Assembly (NCBI RefSeq): GCF_036320965.1
Contig: NC_092225.1
Span: 32,667,887 to 32,731,886 of the forward strand
Direction: 5' to 3'
DNA length: 64,000 nt
Origin: Panulirus ornatus
Lineage: Eukaryota; Arthropoda; Malacostraca; Decapoda; Palinuridae
In this document: one piece after another, positions 20,339-32,575 of the stretch
Layout of the letters: every line of letters starts with the position of its first letter
Numbering within the stretch: position 1 is the stretch's first letter
Notes under the pieces: model-generated
The model's input: the letters and a program-made list of their open reading frames with translations, nothing else
The model's database searches: none
Told to the model about the DNA's origin: nothing
Program-made: the position numbers and the translations under genes

Positions 20339-23300
20339 GTACTGTACATAGATTACTATTATTTTCAGTAAATTGTTTCTCAGGGTATGACTGCTCTTTA
20401 TTTTTTATGGGTAAACCAATTTGCAGGAATTTTCTACAAATGTTCCAAGCTCTGCCCTTTGGTCTTGATTGCTAGAAGATAAAGGGATGATCACCAAAGT
20501 GTGGGGATTATTGTAGCTTAAATGGGTATTTGTTAAACAAATCATCTTTTTTGTTATTTGTACTGGGTTATATGAATCTATAACAGTTTGAATGTACCTG
20601 ATGACTTTTGCATGATTAAATATTCAGATCAGGAAAGTCAGTATGGACCGAAATTTGCTATATGGTGTGAATTTTGATTCAAGGGCCTGAAGAAGGTCCA
20701 AAAGATAATATTATCATGAACATAACTGGTATGCTATGTGATTAACAGTTCTCATTCAGTTTTCCTTATTTTTTTCTCTTGTTTATCTCATACACTCAGA
20801 AATGTATCATGCCAAGTTTTAGTAATTTTACACACAAATGATAAACCTACCCATTATGTACAACCAGAGAAACTTTAGGAGTGAAATGCCTTGTTAGATT
20901 TTCAATTTCTCAGCTGATGTACTCAAAATTGTTCACTTAGAGACTTGCCTGCTGGCTGATACATTTAGGCTTCTAACATTCAGAAAAAGTGAAACAAACA
21001 AATCTCATCCTATTTAGTTGTTTTGAGCATGTGCCAACATTAGCAGATTCTCAAATAAATGCTAAGTAACCTGTCGTAAGAAACTTGTTTTGTTGATATT
21101 GTCATTGACAGAATGCTTTAAACTGTCGAGAGGCAAGAGAATGTCATATATTGTTTAGTGTTGTTGCACATAACTGTAAGACTGTACTTTTCAGTGTCAT
21201 GTTGATCTTGAAAATTGGCTGTAGATCATATCAAGCAGTAAGGGAGTCAGATCCCAATTACTGCAAGTTGCTCGCTGAGGATCTTGGTAGCAAATAAAAG
21301 ACTACATATAGGCTGTGCCTGAAATCTCTCGATTTTGTTAATGTGGGTGTGTTTGCTTTAGAACATAATATGGCTAGAAACATAAGAAAACTAGAAATGA
21401 TAACATTTAGATATAGGTATCTCACTTTTAATGGGGAAGATATCTCCCAATAAAGTTGTCAATTAAGAGAAATTTCAAGTATAATAATCTTTCTCACAGA
21501 CTTTCCTTACACATTTAAAGATGTATGCCATAGGAAAACATTTTATGCCCTGAAGTATGGTAACAGCATGCTAAAGAATGAAGAAAACCTTTTTAAACTT
21601 GTGTATGATATAAATTTGATAATGTTAGGATGAGATGCTAGTATGATACTAAAAATAAGGCACAAAATAGAAATGTTCATAATGTTTTAAGCACTTAGCA
21701 AAGACCATGGTTATCACCGCACAAAATGGTCTTTGGGAAGGTATTACAGAGTTATTATATTCTGGAAGTAAAGATTTGAAATCCAAGTCCTTATAGGTCA
21801 AGATAGGTAAAAGAATAAGAATGATTGAGATGGATAACTAGGGTAGTATGGTTGAAATTAGGATAAACAGAATGATAATGTGAGAGGGCTATTGGGTGTG
21901 AAGAAGTTATTAGAATGATGTGTGGATGAAATTCTTTGGGGTTATATGGTAATGGAGAACATACAACAGATGAAGGGTTGTTCAGGATTATTTTTTTTCT
22001 TTCACCTCACAGTTTGTCCCACAAGCATGAGATGTATTCCCTAAGAATATACATGTCAGGACTCAGTGTGCCATTTTAATTCATTATGCAGGCACTGACC
22101 TTCCTTTACCTCATGAAAATAACCCCTCCCCCAACAAATATGACACAGGCATATCACACACATTAAAATAACTTGACAAGCACTAAACAACCAACCTCCC
22201 AACTCATTCTTAAACTCCAGCCTGACATACACCCATCAGAATATACACTTCCCAGACAGACATGAATCATACTATCCCACTTATGCCTTGGACATCACCC
22301 ATCACCACAACTCTGTTTCAACATATCCCAAGACCCCTCATTCCCATGAATACTATAAAGAAGACACAGCACTTCCTGACCAGTGGACATGACCAGCTTC
22401 CTGAGTTTTGCAAGAGCCTCATAAGGATAGAAGAAACTCCTGGGGCAGGGAGGTAAGGTAAGGGATATGTATTATTATAAAAACAGTCTGTGTATGATAT
22501 ATGCACCAAAGAACTACAGCAGCAAGTAAAGATGGATTTCAAGATTTTTTGTATATTGCATCTTTAAAGTACTATAAAAACAAAAGCTTTCCATCTCAGA
22601 TATTCTAACATCATCTCTCTTTAACCATCTCTTTATATACACTGCAGTATTGCTGTTCTAACTTATACTTTTATTATTTTGTCTACTGTTTTCATGAGCT
22701 GTTTTCATGTGTCCTCATCCCTCAAGCTTACACCCAAGGCAGTTGAGTGGCTGCTGCTTCCCACCATTTCTTTATAGAGACTGACAAATCAAGAACTAAT
22801 TCTTCTGTCATTAGAAGGAGTGAGATCAGTGCACTTTATTTTATGAAAGTGTGCTTGAATTTATGAAGAACAAATTTTCCATGATTCTTAGCAGAAATGA
22901 AATTTGATTAGGTTTCATGGGAAGGGGAGAGTTTCATAACCCAGCAGGCTTTCTTCTTGGTACAACAGGCATTAGAATAGGAATGATCAAATCATGATTT
23001 GTGTGAAGAAAGTTCTGGTAGAAGTGATGGAGGTGTCATTTTACAATTGAGTTTGGAGGGTGATTGTTTAATGCTTGTATGATCATTTACCAGTCTTGTC
23101 AGTGATGTATTTATTAGCGGTGGAGGGATCTTTGAGTGTAAATTGCTGAAGTGTGAGGCAATGATAAGCTTTTTATTTCTGTTTGGGGATTGAAGTTTTG
23201 TTAGGGAGTGGTTTTTATGAATGGGATCTAGTGCTAGTGCAAAGAATTAAGTGCCAAGCATGTGGAAGTAGGATTGTATTGGGAAAATCTTCAATTCATT

Positions 23301-24613
23301 GTATGGTTGTTGATTGTAGTGCTAAGTAGTCAGTGATTGTTATTGTGCTCTATTTTATGTGGTTTGCAGCTCTATTTGTTAAGTACATGTATACATTTTA
23401 TATGTAGTACTTTCCTCAGCAGTACATATACTAATTGGAATGATACTGAAAAGATAACCAGAGGCCCTGTGCAGGGTTGACATGAAAGACATGAAGCAAT
23501 ACACCTTTTTTGATATAGTTTTTAGACATTACATAATTTTTAGATACCTTTCATTCACTTGTTCTGGGCTTTATGGCAGAATTCATGTGAAAAGATGGCT
23601 TCTACCAAGCCATTCCTGTAAACCTCATTGGAGGAAATCTCATTGTAAGTGTTTTTGGCACCTTTCTTCCTCATTCTTCCAAAAGCTGGTCTGATGAGAG
23701 GAATGAGCAGGGGGATGGTCTCCTAGAGCTCTGGGTCCACCAAGGGGCCCTGGCCTGGGCTCTCTTTTTTTTCTGAATAAAGAAAAAGAAATCCCTCACT
23801 TCTTCATCTTTATACAGTATGCTTCATGTATTTTGCTTTGTTTATTAGCCTATTCCTATCCCAATTTGTGACCTTCTTTTTAGTAAGTTCTTAAATAAGT
23901 GAGAAAGTGCCCAAGAACATTGCCACCCATCCTTTCAAAGGGGTAGCCCACCAAGGTTGTTTGCTTTAGGGTCCATACAGGTTTATGCCCTGTCCAAAAG
24001 TACTTTAGCTTATACACTGTAGATCTTCCCTGTGTGGCTTTGGGGATTCAGTTAGTCTAATGAAGATTTTTTCCAGCTCTCCCTCTTTATGTAGGTATGC
24101 TCTCATGCTCACAGGAGAGATTACACGGAGAGAAATGTAGTTTCTGGAGACAGTAAAACCTTTTCCCTCCCAGGTGTTGTCCTGCAAGCAATTTTTTCTG
24201 TTTTTTCACCTTCCCTGGCATTCCTCTCCTTGTTCAAAAAATCTTTTGTGTCTTCTGTGACTGTCTTTGGTTAGCACTTGCAGTCTGTAGAATTTGAACT
24301 CAGGATGGCTTGTAGGAGATGGGTCAATTATTTCATCCTGGTTGTGATTGCCAATTGGCCAAGGGTCGATCTGAATCTGATAGTAGCAGAGGATTGTGAA
24401 TGCTTGTTCATACAGGATGAACGAAGGCTGGTGCCTCTTCACCAGATTAAGAGAGTAGGCTGAGTTTTCCCCAGTATACTCCCAGTGAATATATCTAGTG
24501 CTCACAAGATACTACCTTGGGAGAGAAAAGAGTTTTTAATCATCTATACCTACTTTTTTGATATGTCGTCTTCTGGAATAATGAAAACGTGAACTGTTAT
24601 ATCACTGAATCAG
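20339..24613. other. MOCOS intron, largely free of recognisable transposons
   Basis: This 4.3-kb intron lies between the FEDGT exon and the GGM exon. I see no RTE-A, CR1 or SINE-R copy. Short open frames on both strands have no recognisable domain. Compared with the neighbouring introns it is notably quiet. Confidence 0.6.
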
Positions 24614-24813
24614 GTGGCATGGATAACATCAGTCATCATGTGTTCCACTTAGCGCGGTACACTCACCACTGTCTGCAGAGCTACAGGCATGCTAATGGGT
24701 CCCCAGTTGCTAAGTTGTATTGTGAAGAGAAACAGTGGGATATTAGAACGCATGGATCCATTGTCAACTTTAATTTATTGAATTCGGATGGATCTTACAT
24801 TGGATATGCTCAG
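24614..24813 (+). CDS. MOCOS: MOCOS exon, end of the PLP domain before the active-site cysteine
   Basis: The acceptor is aatcag, with only a weak pyrimidine tract, and the donor is ctcag|gtaggt. The exon enters in phase 1, completing the first Gly of LTGGM, and leaves in phase 0 after GYAQ. It encodes GGMDNISHHVFHLARYTHH near the start and GSIVNFNLL near the end, matching GGMENI and GPIINFN of the animal family. In homologues the next residues lead into the CFCN motif with the sulfur-carrying cysteine. That segment is not adjacent here and I could not find it before the next recognised exon at 40343. Confidence 0.88.
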
Positions 24814-24961
24814 GTAGGTAGGAGGAGGGCTACAGAGATGTACATAATGATATATAACTTATTCAATATTTTCGAAAAACTTTGCAATTTTGATAATTCC
24901 ATGGATTCAGTGTGGCTTACGTAATGTTTTATAATCCTTATATTGCATAATCTCTTTGCAT

Positions 24962-27162
24962 ACTTATTATTATTATTTATTTTATTTATTTTTTATTCAT
25001 TTTGCTTTGTCACTGTCTCCCGCGTTAGTGAGGTAGCGCAAGGAAACAGACGAAAGAATAACCCAACTCACCCACATACACATGTATATACATACACGTC
25101 CACACACGCAAATATACATACCTATACATATCAATGTACACATATATACACACACAGATATATACGTATATACACATGTACATAATTCATACTGTCTGCC
25201 TTTATTTATCCCCATCACCACCTCGCCACACATGGAATAACAACCCCCTCCTCCCTCATGTGTGCGAGGTAGCGCTAGGAAAAGACAACAAAGGCCCCAT
25301 TCGTTCACACTCAGTCTCTAGCTGTCATGTAATAATGCACCAAAACCACAGCTCCCTTTCCACATCCAGGCCCCACACAACTTTCCATGGTTTACCCCAG
25401 ATGCTTCACATGCCCTGGTTCAATCCACTGACAGCACGTCGACCCCGGTATACCGCATCGTTCCAATTCACTCTATTCCTGCACGCCTTTCACCCTCCTG
25501 CATGTTCAGGCCCCGATCACTCAAAATCTTTTTCACTCCATCTTTCCACCTCCAATTTGGTCTCCCACTTCTCCTCGTTCCCTCCACCTCTGACACATAT
25601 ATCCTCTTGGTCAGTCTTTCCTCACTCATTCTCTCCATGTGACCAAACCATTTCAAAACACCCTCCTCTGCTCTCTCAACCACACTCTTTTTATTTCCAC
25701 ACATCTCTCTTACCCTTACATTACTTACTCGATCAAACCACCTCACACCACATATTGTCCTCAAACATCTCATTTCCAGGACATCCACCCTCCTGCGCAC
25801 AACTCTATACATAGCCCACGCCTTGCAACCATACAACATTGTTGGAACCACTATTCCTTCAAACATACCCATTTTTGCTTTCCGAGATAATGTTCTCGAC
25901 TTCCAAACATTCTTCAGGGCTCCCAGAATTTTCGCCCCCTCCCCCACCCTATGATTCACTTCTGCTTCCATGGTTCCATCCACTGCCAGATCCACTCCCA
26001 GATATCTAAAACACTTTACTTCCTCCAGTTTTTCTCCATTCAAACTTACCTCCCAGTTGACTTGACCCTCAACCCTACCGTACCTAATAGCCTTGCTTTT
26101 ATTCACATTTACTCTTAACTTTCTTCTTTCACACACTTTACCAAACTCAGTCACCAGCTTCTGCAGTTTCTCACATGAATCAGCCACCAGCGCTGTATCA
26201 TCAGTGAACAACAACTGACCCACTCCCCAAGCTCTCTCATCCACAACAGACTTCATACTTGCCCCTCTTTCAAAAACTCATGCATTCACCTCCCTAACAA
26301 CCCCATCCATAAACAAATTAAACTACCATGGAGACATCACACACCCCTGCCGCAAACCTACATTCACTGAGGACCAATCACTTTCCTCTCTTACTACACA
26401 TACACATGCCTTACATCCTCGATAAAAACTTTTCACTGCTTCTAACAACTTGCCTCCCACACCATATATTCGTAATACCTTCCACGGAGCATCTCTATCA
26501 ACTTTATCATATGCCTTCTCCAGATCCATAAATGCTACATACAAATCCATTTGCTTTTCTAAGTATTTCTCACATACATTCTTCAAAGCAAACACCTGAT
26601 CCACACATCCTCTACCACTTCTGAAACCACACTGCTCTTCCCCAATCTGATGCTCTGTACATGCCTTCACCCTCTCAATCAATACCCTCCCATATAATTT
26701 ACCAGGAATACTCAACAAACTTATACCTCTGTAATTTGAGCACTCACTCTTATCCCCTTTGCCTTTGTACAATGGCACTATGCAAGCATTCCGCCAATCC
26801 TCAGGCACCTCACCATGAATCATACATACATTAAATAACTTTACCAAAAAGTCAACAATAGTCACCCCCTTTTTTAATAAATTCCACTGCAGTATCATCC
26901 AAACCTGCTGCCTTGCCGGCTTTCATCTTCCGTAAAGCTTTTACTACCTCTTCTCTGTTTACCAAATCATTTTCCCTAACCCTCTCACTTTGCACACCAC
27001 CTCGACCAAAGCACCCTATATCTGCCACTCTATCATCAAACACATTCAACAAACCTTCAAAATACTCACTCCATCTCCTTCTCACATCACCACTACTTGT
27101 TATCACCCCCCCATTATCCCCCTTCACTGAAGTTCCCATTTGCTCCCTTGTCTTATGCACTT
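24962..27162 (-). mobile_element. RTE-A LINE, long form, RT and linker
   Basis: Tail (TTATTTATTTTATTTATT) and box, long 3' UTR (25010-25460), RT C-terminal domain and core (25468-26256 open, 26323-26898 open), and EN-RT linker to 27162. It continues at about 27397-27598 beyond a nested insertion. The catalytic box reads LLFTDDT, as in the 5806-7140 copy. A shift or stop near 26260-26322 separates the two RT pieces. Confidence 0.9.
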
Positions 27163-27367
27163 TTTTTTTTTTTTTCGCTGTCTCCCGCATTTGCGAGGTA
27201 GCGCAAGGAAACAGACGAAAGAAATGGCCCAACCCACCCCCATACACATGTATATACATACGTCCACACACGCAAATATACATACCTACACAGCTTTCCA
27301 TGGTTTACCCCAGACGCTTCACACGCCCTGATTCAATCCACCGACAGCACGTCAACCTCGGTACACC
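27163..27367 (-). mobile_element. RTE-A short-form 3' UTR fragment, nested
   Basis: A T-tail (27163-27175), tail box and short 3' UTR ending in GGTACACCAC, inserted in the linker of the surrounding RTE-A copy. Its 5' side is joined to a 29-bp stretch (27368-27396) that copies intron sequence next to the exon at 24614-24813. Confidence 0.82.
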
Positions 27368-27396
27368 ACAGAGATGTACATAATGATATATAGCTT
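27368..27396 (+). repeat. Filler copy of MOCOS intron sequence at 24832-24860
   Basis: 28 of 29 bases match 24832-24860, which lies 19 bp downstream of the splice donor at 24814. It is at the 5' junction of the nested RTE-A fragment, where LINE insertions and break repair are known to add templated filler. Confidence 0.8.
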
Positions 27397-27598
27397 TTTA
27401 TTATATTTACCTCCTTCCAAAACATCTTTTTATTCTCCCTAAAATTTAATGATACTCTCTCACCCCAACTCTCATTTGCCCTCTTTTTTCACCTCTTGCA
27501 CCTTTCTCTTGACCTCCTGCCACTTTCTTATATACATCTCCCATTCATTTGCATTTTTTCCCTGCAAAGATCGTCCAAATGCCTCTCTCTTCTCTTTC
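27397..27598 (-). mobile_element. RTE-A linker, continuation of the copy from 24962
   Basis: Minus-strand coding for KREAFGRSLQGKNANEWEMY and the KRKVQEVKK(E)GK stretch. This is the linker between endonuclease and RT, continuing the copy interrupted at 27163. Confidence 0.8.
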
Positions 27599-27735
27599 AC
27601 TATTATTATTATTATTATTATTATTATACTTGATCGCTGTTTCCCACGCCAGCGAGGTAGCTTCAGGAAACAGTCGAAGAATGGCCCATCCACTCATATG
27701 CACACATACATGCAAAAATGCCCATACATGCACAT
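27599..27735 (-). mobile_element. Old-form RTE 3' tail, left part of an interrupted copy
   Basis: ATT tail (27600-27627), box GTTTCCCACGCCAGCGAGGTAGCTTCAGG, then AGAATGGCCCATCCACTCATATG and CATACATGCACAT. It resumes at 28590 after the nested insertion. Confidence 0.8.
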
Positions 27736-28549
27736 GAGGGTCAAGTCAATTGGGAGGTGAGTTTGAATGGTGAGAGGCTGGAGGAAGTGAAGTGTTTTAG
27801 ATATCTGGGAGTGGATCTGTCAGCGGATGGAACCATGGAAGCGGAAATGGATCATAGGGTGGGGGAGGGGGCGAAAATTTTGGGAGCCTTGAAAAATGTG
27901 TGGAAGTCGAGAACATTATCCCGGAAAGCAAAAATGGGTATGTTTGAAGGAATAGTAGTTCCAACAATGTTGTATGGTTGCGAGGCGTGGGCTATGGATA
28001 GAGTTGTGCGCAGGAGGATGGATGTGCTGGAAATGAGATGTTTGAGGACAATGTGTGGTGTGAGGTGGTTTGATCGAGTAAGTAACGTAAGGGTAAGAGA
28101 GATGTGTGGAAATAAAAAGAGCGTGGTTGAGAGAGCAGAAGAGGGTGTTTTGAAATGGTTTGGGCACATGGAGAGAATGAGTGAGGAAAGATTGACCAAG
28201 AGGATATATGTGTCGGAGGTGGAGGGAACGAGGAGAAGAGGGAGACCAAATTGGAGGTGGAAAGATGGAGTGAAAAGGATTTTGTGTGATCGGGGCCTGA
28301 ACATGCAGGAGGGTGAAAGGAGGGCAAGGAATAGAGTGAATTGGAGCGATGTGGTATACAGGGGTTGACGTGCTGTCAGTGGATTGAATCAAGGCATGTG
28401 AAGCGTCTGGGGTAAACCATGGAAGGCTGTGTAGGTATGTATATTTGCGTGTGTGGACGTGTGTATGTACATGTGTATGGGGGGGGTTGGGCCATTTCTT
28501 TCGTCTGTTTCCTTGCGCTACCTCGCAAACGCGGGAGACAGCGACAAAG

Positions 28550-28581
<32 letters not shown>
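27736..28581 (+). mobile_element. RTE-A LINE, short form, 846-bp nested insertion with 8-bp target duplication
   Basis: Begins at the region encoding GQVNWEVSLNGE and has the complete C-terminal domain open to 28368, short 3' UTR, tail box and a poly-A run of about 30. ATGCACAT is at 27728-27735 and 28582-28589. It is nearly identical to the other short-form copies and therefore recent. Confidence 0.94.
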
Positions 28582-28589
<8 letters not shown>

Positions 28590-28993
28590 ATCAACACATA
28601 CATACATACATACATACATACACATACACAGACATATACATATATACACATATACATATTTGTACTTGCTTGCCTTCATCCATTCCTGTCATTACCCGAT
28701 CACACAGGAAATAGCATCACTATCCCTCACTTCGGCAAGGTAGCACCAGGAAAAGAGACAAAAAAGGCCACATTCATTCACACTCGGTCTCTTGCTGTCA
28801 TGTGTAATGCACTGAAACCACAGCTCCCTATCCACATCCAGGCCTCACAGACCTTTTCATAGTTTATCCCTGACACTTCACACGCCCTAGTTCAGTCCAT
28901 TGACAGCACACCTCACCCTCCTGTATGTTCAGGCCCCGATTGCTCAAAATCTTTTTCACTCCATCATCCCTCCCCCTCCAATTTGGTCTCCTG
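28590..28993 (-). mobile_element. Old-form RTE 3' UTR, right part of the interrupted copy
   Basis: (CATA)n-rich UTR, then CATCCATTCCTGTCATTACC, TAGCACCAGGAAAAGAGAC and CTGTCATGTGTAATGCACTGAAACC, ending within the coding end (CCAATTTGGTCTCC). Joined with 27599-27735 it gives one contiguous old-form 3' end. Confidence 0.8.
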
Positions 28994-29154
28994 CAGTCTT
29001 ATGTTGTCCTTTATTCAAATCAGACATTAATTCATAAATTGTTCACACAGTCTGCTGTCTAAATTTTGGTTGTATTTTATTTTATGCTAATATCTTTTTT
29101 CCCTTTTGTCCTCTTCCACCTCAAAGAGTAACCCAGCTTATATTCATAAGTACA

Positions 29155-29735
29155 GTATTGAAGTGGTTGAGAGAGCAGAAGAGGGTGTGTTGAAATGGTG
29201 TGGACATATGGAATGAATGAGAAAAGGTTGACAAAGAAGATAGATGTGTCAGAGGTGGAGGGAATATGGAGAAGCAGGAGACCAAATTAGAGGTGCAAGG
29301 ATGGAGTGAAAGAGATTTTGAGCAATCAGGGCCTGAACATGCAGGAGAGTGAGAGGTGTGCCAGGGATAGAGTGAATTGGAATGGTGCATTATACCAGGG
29401 TCGACATGCTGTCAGTGGACTGAACCAGGGCATGGGAAATGTCCTGGGAGAAACCAAGGAAAGGTCTGTGGGGCTGGATGTAGATAGGGGGTTGTGGTTT
29501 CAGTGCATTACACATGACAGCTAGAGACTGAGTGTGAGCAAATGTGGCCCTTTTTTTGTCTGTTTTCCTGGTGCTACCTTGCTAATGCAGGGGATGGCAG
29601 TGCTGTTTCCTGTGGGGCAGGATGGCACCAGGAACAGCTGAAGGCAAGCAGGTATGAATATGTATGTACATGTGTATACATGTATATGTCTGTGTATGTA
29701 TATGTGTATATATTCATATCTATTATATTTTTTAT
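29155..29735 (+). mobile_element. RTE-A LINE 3' end, long form
   Basis: Starts at GTGGTTGAGAGAGCAGAAGAGG, runs through the ORF end near 29405 and the long 3' UTR to about 29730. It loses its tail where it meets, tail to tail, the minus-strand copy that follows. Confidence 0.8.
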
Positions 29736-30505
29736 TATTATACTTTGTTGCTGTCTCCTGTGTTAGTGAGGTAGCGCAAGGAAACAGACGAAAGAGTGGC
29801 CCAACCCACCCACATGCATATGTATTTACGTATACGCCCAAACACGCACATATACATACCTATACATTTCAATGTATACACCCTATACATTTCAACGTAT
29901 ACATACATATAACACAGACAAATACATATATAAACATGTACATATTCATACTTGCTCCCCTCAGTCGTTCCCGTTGCCACCCCGCCACACATAAAATGGC
30001 ACCCCCCCCTCCCCCCGCACGCGTGCGAGGTAGCGCTAGGAAAAGACAACAAAGGCCACATTTGTTCACACTCAGTCTCTAGCTATCATGTGTAATGCAC
30101 CAAAACCGCAGCTCCCTTTCCACATCCAGGCCCCACAAAACTTTCCATGGTTTACCCCAGACACTTCACATGACCTGGTTCAATCCATTGACAGCACATC
30201 AACCCCGGTATACCACATCATTCCAATTCACTCTATTCCTTGCACGCCTTTCACCCTCCTGTGTGTTCAGGCCCCGATCACTCAAAATCTTTTTCACTCC
30301 ATCCTTCCACCTCCAGTTTGGTATCCCACTTCTCCTCGTTCCCTCCACCTCTGACACATATATCTTCTTTGTCAATCTTTCCTCTCTCATTCTCTCCATG
30401 TGACTAAACCATTTCAACACACCCTCTTCTGCTCTCTCAACCACATTCTTTTTGTTACCACACATCTCTCTTACCCTTTCATTACTTAATCAAACCACCT
30501 CACAC
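29736..30505 (-). mobile_element. RTE-A LINE 3' end, long form
   Basis: ATT-rich tail and box CTCCTGTGTTAGTGAGGTAGCGCAAGG, long 3' UTR with a 19-bp internal duplication (CCTATACATTTCAA.GTATA at about 29858 and 29882), then ORF end coding (30199-30465: MCGNKKNVVERAEEGVLKW...). It stops near 30505. Confidence 0.85.
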
Positions 30506-30559
30506 CAGATGTTGTCCTCAGACATAGGACATGTATCATAGAAGCCTTCTCCAAATGAG

Positions 30560-31500
30560 TTGAGATAATGAGCAGAATGCCACAAGTCTCTGTTCCAGGA
30601 TCGTTACTGTTTATCAATGCAAATGACTTGCCTTGAGGTTTAGGGTCCTTCTTGAATATATTTGCAGTTGATGCTACGATCATGATGGAAGTGAAAATTA
30701 AAAGTGATTGCGTCAACTTAAAGGGGAACTAAACAGATCTCACAGTTGATCTCATACATGGTTGATGAAAGTCAACCTGAGCTATTGAAAGTAACGAGAA
30801 TTTGACAATGAAAGAAGGCCTCAGTATATGAATATTATATAGCGGGAAATAAGCTGCAGGATTCTGTGTATGAGTAGGACTTGCGAGTCAGCATTATCCC
30901 TAACCTGTTGCCAGAGTCCCACATTAGGAGAATACTTATGGAGAAAAACTGTCTGTTGGCAATTGTAATAGTAACTTTCAAGTATATATTTCAGGAAATA
31001 TTTAGCAAGCTGTTCATGTTGTACATAAGGCCAAAACTAGAACATGCCTCTCAAGTTTGGTCACCTCACCCAAAGAAGCACAAAGGGCTAATAGAGAAGG
31101 TCTAGAAGAAGGCAGCAGAGTTGGTACTAGAAGTAAGAGAGCTGTTTTACAAGGAAAGGCTAGAGCCTTTAAAGTTGCCCACCTTGGGAGAGAGAAAAAT
31201 GAGGGGCTGACTTGATCACATCCTTTAAGTTTTAAAAATGGATCAGCAATGCTGACAATAAATATTTCTTCAAGAGATATAAAGATAGAGTATCTAGAGG
31301 GTACAGCATGAAATTATGTAAGAAACTTGTAAAAAAAAGATTTAAAGAAATACTTTTTTAACATGGGAATGGTGGATGAATGAAATAAGAAGAGTAAGGA
31401 CATGTTTAATGCACATATCATACATACATAAAGAATGTTCAAGAGTTAGGACCCCATGAGTATGAAACTCTCGAACCCTTATGTAAGTACAGGTAGGTAA
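30560..31500 (+). mobile_element. CR1/L2-type LINE 3' half (decayed)
   Basis: The reading passes NDLP and then FLNIFAVDATIMMEVK, where FAVD replaces the FADD catalytic box, followed by LYIRPKLEHASQVWSPHPKKHKG (31020-31085) and EKV..KKAAELV, all typical of the C-terminal end of CR1/L2-type RT ORFs. The 3' end near 31440-31500 has GGACCCCATGAGTATGAAACTC. Several stops. Confidence 0.75.
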
Positions 31501-31599
31501 GTTCTGAAAATCAGCCTCATTTACCACCACTCTCATTAGCTGTTGCCACCTGTTCTTACTCTTCCTCCTTTTTCCTTGGTTGGATCAAGTGTATAGAGG

Positions 31600-32575
31600 C
31601 GTGCACCTTTTGTAGGAAGTGGTTTTGAGGTATTGGTGTCCCCATCCTTCTAAACAGACAGATTTTTAGTCTTTTCTGCTTTCCTTAATTATCTTCTAAG
31701 TCTGTCTTCACTCATCCTCTGCAAATGTTCAGACCTTTTGAGCTAACCTCTTTTTTAAACCTCATAACCTTACTATATTTGTATTAACTCTAAACTACCT
31801 CCTTTCACACTTTCAGACTCAGATATCAGGTTCTGCAGTCTCAGACTCAAGTCTGCCACCAAAGCCATGTCATCAGCAAATAGTAACTGACTGACCTCTA
31901 AAGCCCCTTTCCCCAGCATATTAGAGAGTCACCCATCTCTCTAAAACTTTGCATTTACTTCCCCCACCACCCCATTGATAAACAGATTTAACAGCCATGG
32001 TGACATTACACCCTTGATGCAGTCACCTCTTGGATCCACTCACCCTCCTCACTTCCTTCACCTAAATTAATTCCCCTTGCTGTTGTATAATAGCTCAACA
32101 CAGGCATTCTGCTCGTCCTCAGCCACTTTATGTAGAGCCATTCATACATTGAAAATCCTGACTAACAAGTCAGAGACACTGTCAGCCCCTTTTTTGAGAA
32201 TTCTGCAGTCCCAACTACTCAGGCACTTTATCATATTTCCTCTTTTGCAGAGCTTCATCAAGTCTTCTCTTTTGACTGAACCATTTTCCATGACTTTCTC
32301 ACTCATCCTGCTTCCACTTCCTGAATACCCTACTTATGTCATCCTTTCATCTCTCTTATTTAACATTTTTTCAAAATACTCACTCTCTCATCTTTGCTTG
32401 TTACCATATTCATATAAGCTTCCCTCTCTCAGGTCCCCATTTATTCTCTTCTCAATCTGTTCATCTCCTTCCAAAACATTTTCGTCTTCAACCAGTAGTT
32501 TGCCAATGCCCTATCAACATGTCTTTCATTTGTACTCTTTTTCAACCTTGCGCCTTCCTCTTGATCTCATGCTTA
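31600..32575 (-). mobile_element. Old RTE-type LINE fragment
   Basis: Minus-strand remains of RT and linker related to RTE-A but more diverged. The + strand shows CAGCAAATAGTAACTGACTGACC where RTE-A has the catalytic box, and the CATTGATAAACAGATTTAACAGCCATGGTGAC equivalent of the FNLFMDG region. It is heavily decayed. Confidence 0.7.

Noticed and set aside
23482..24505. Possible small genes in the quiet intron (open frames of 60-100 codons on both strands)
   Set aside because: No recognisable domain and no splice or start context. Lengths are as expected by chance.
24814..24924. Continuation of the MOCOS exon past 24813
   Set aside because: There is a strong donor (cag|gtaggt), and the following reading has no similarity to the family.
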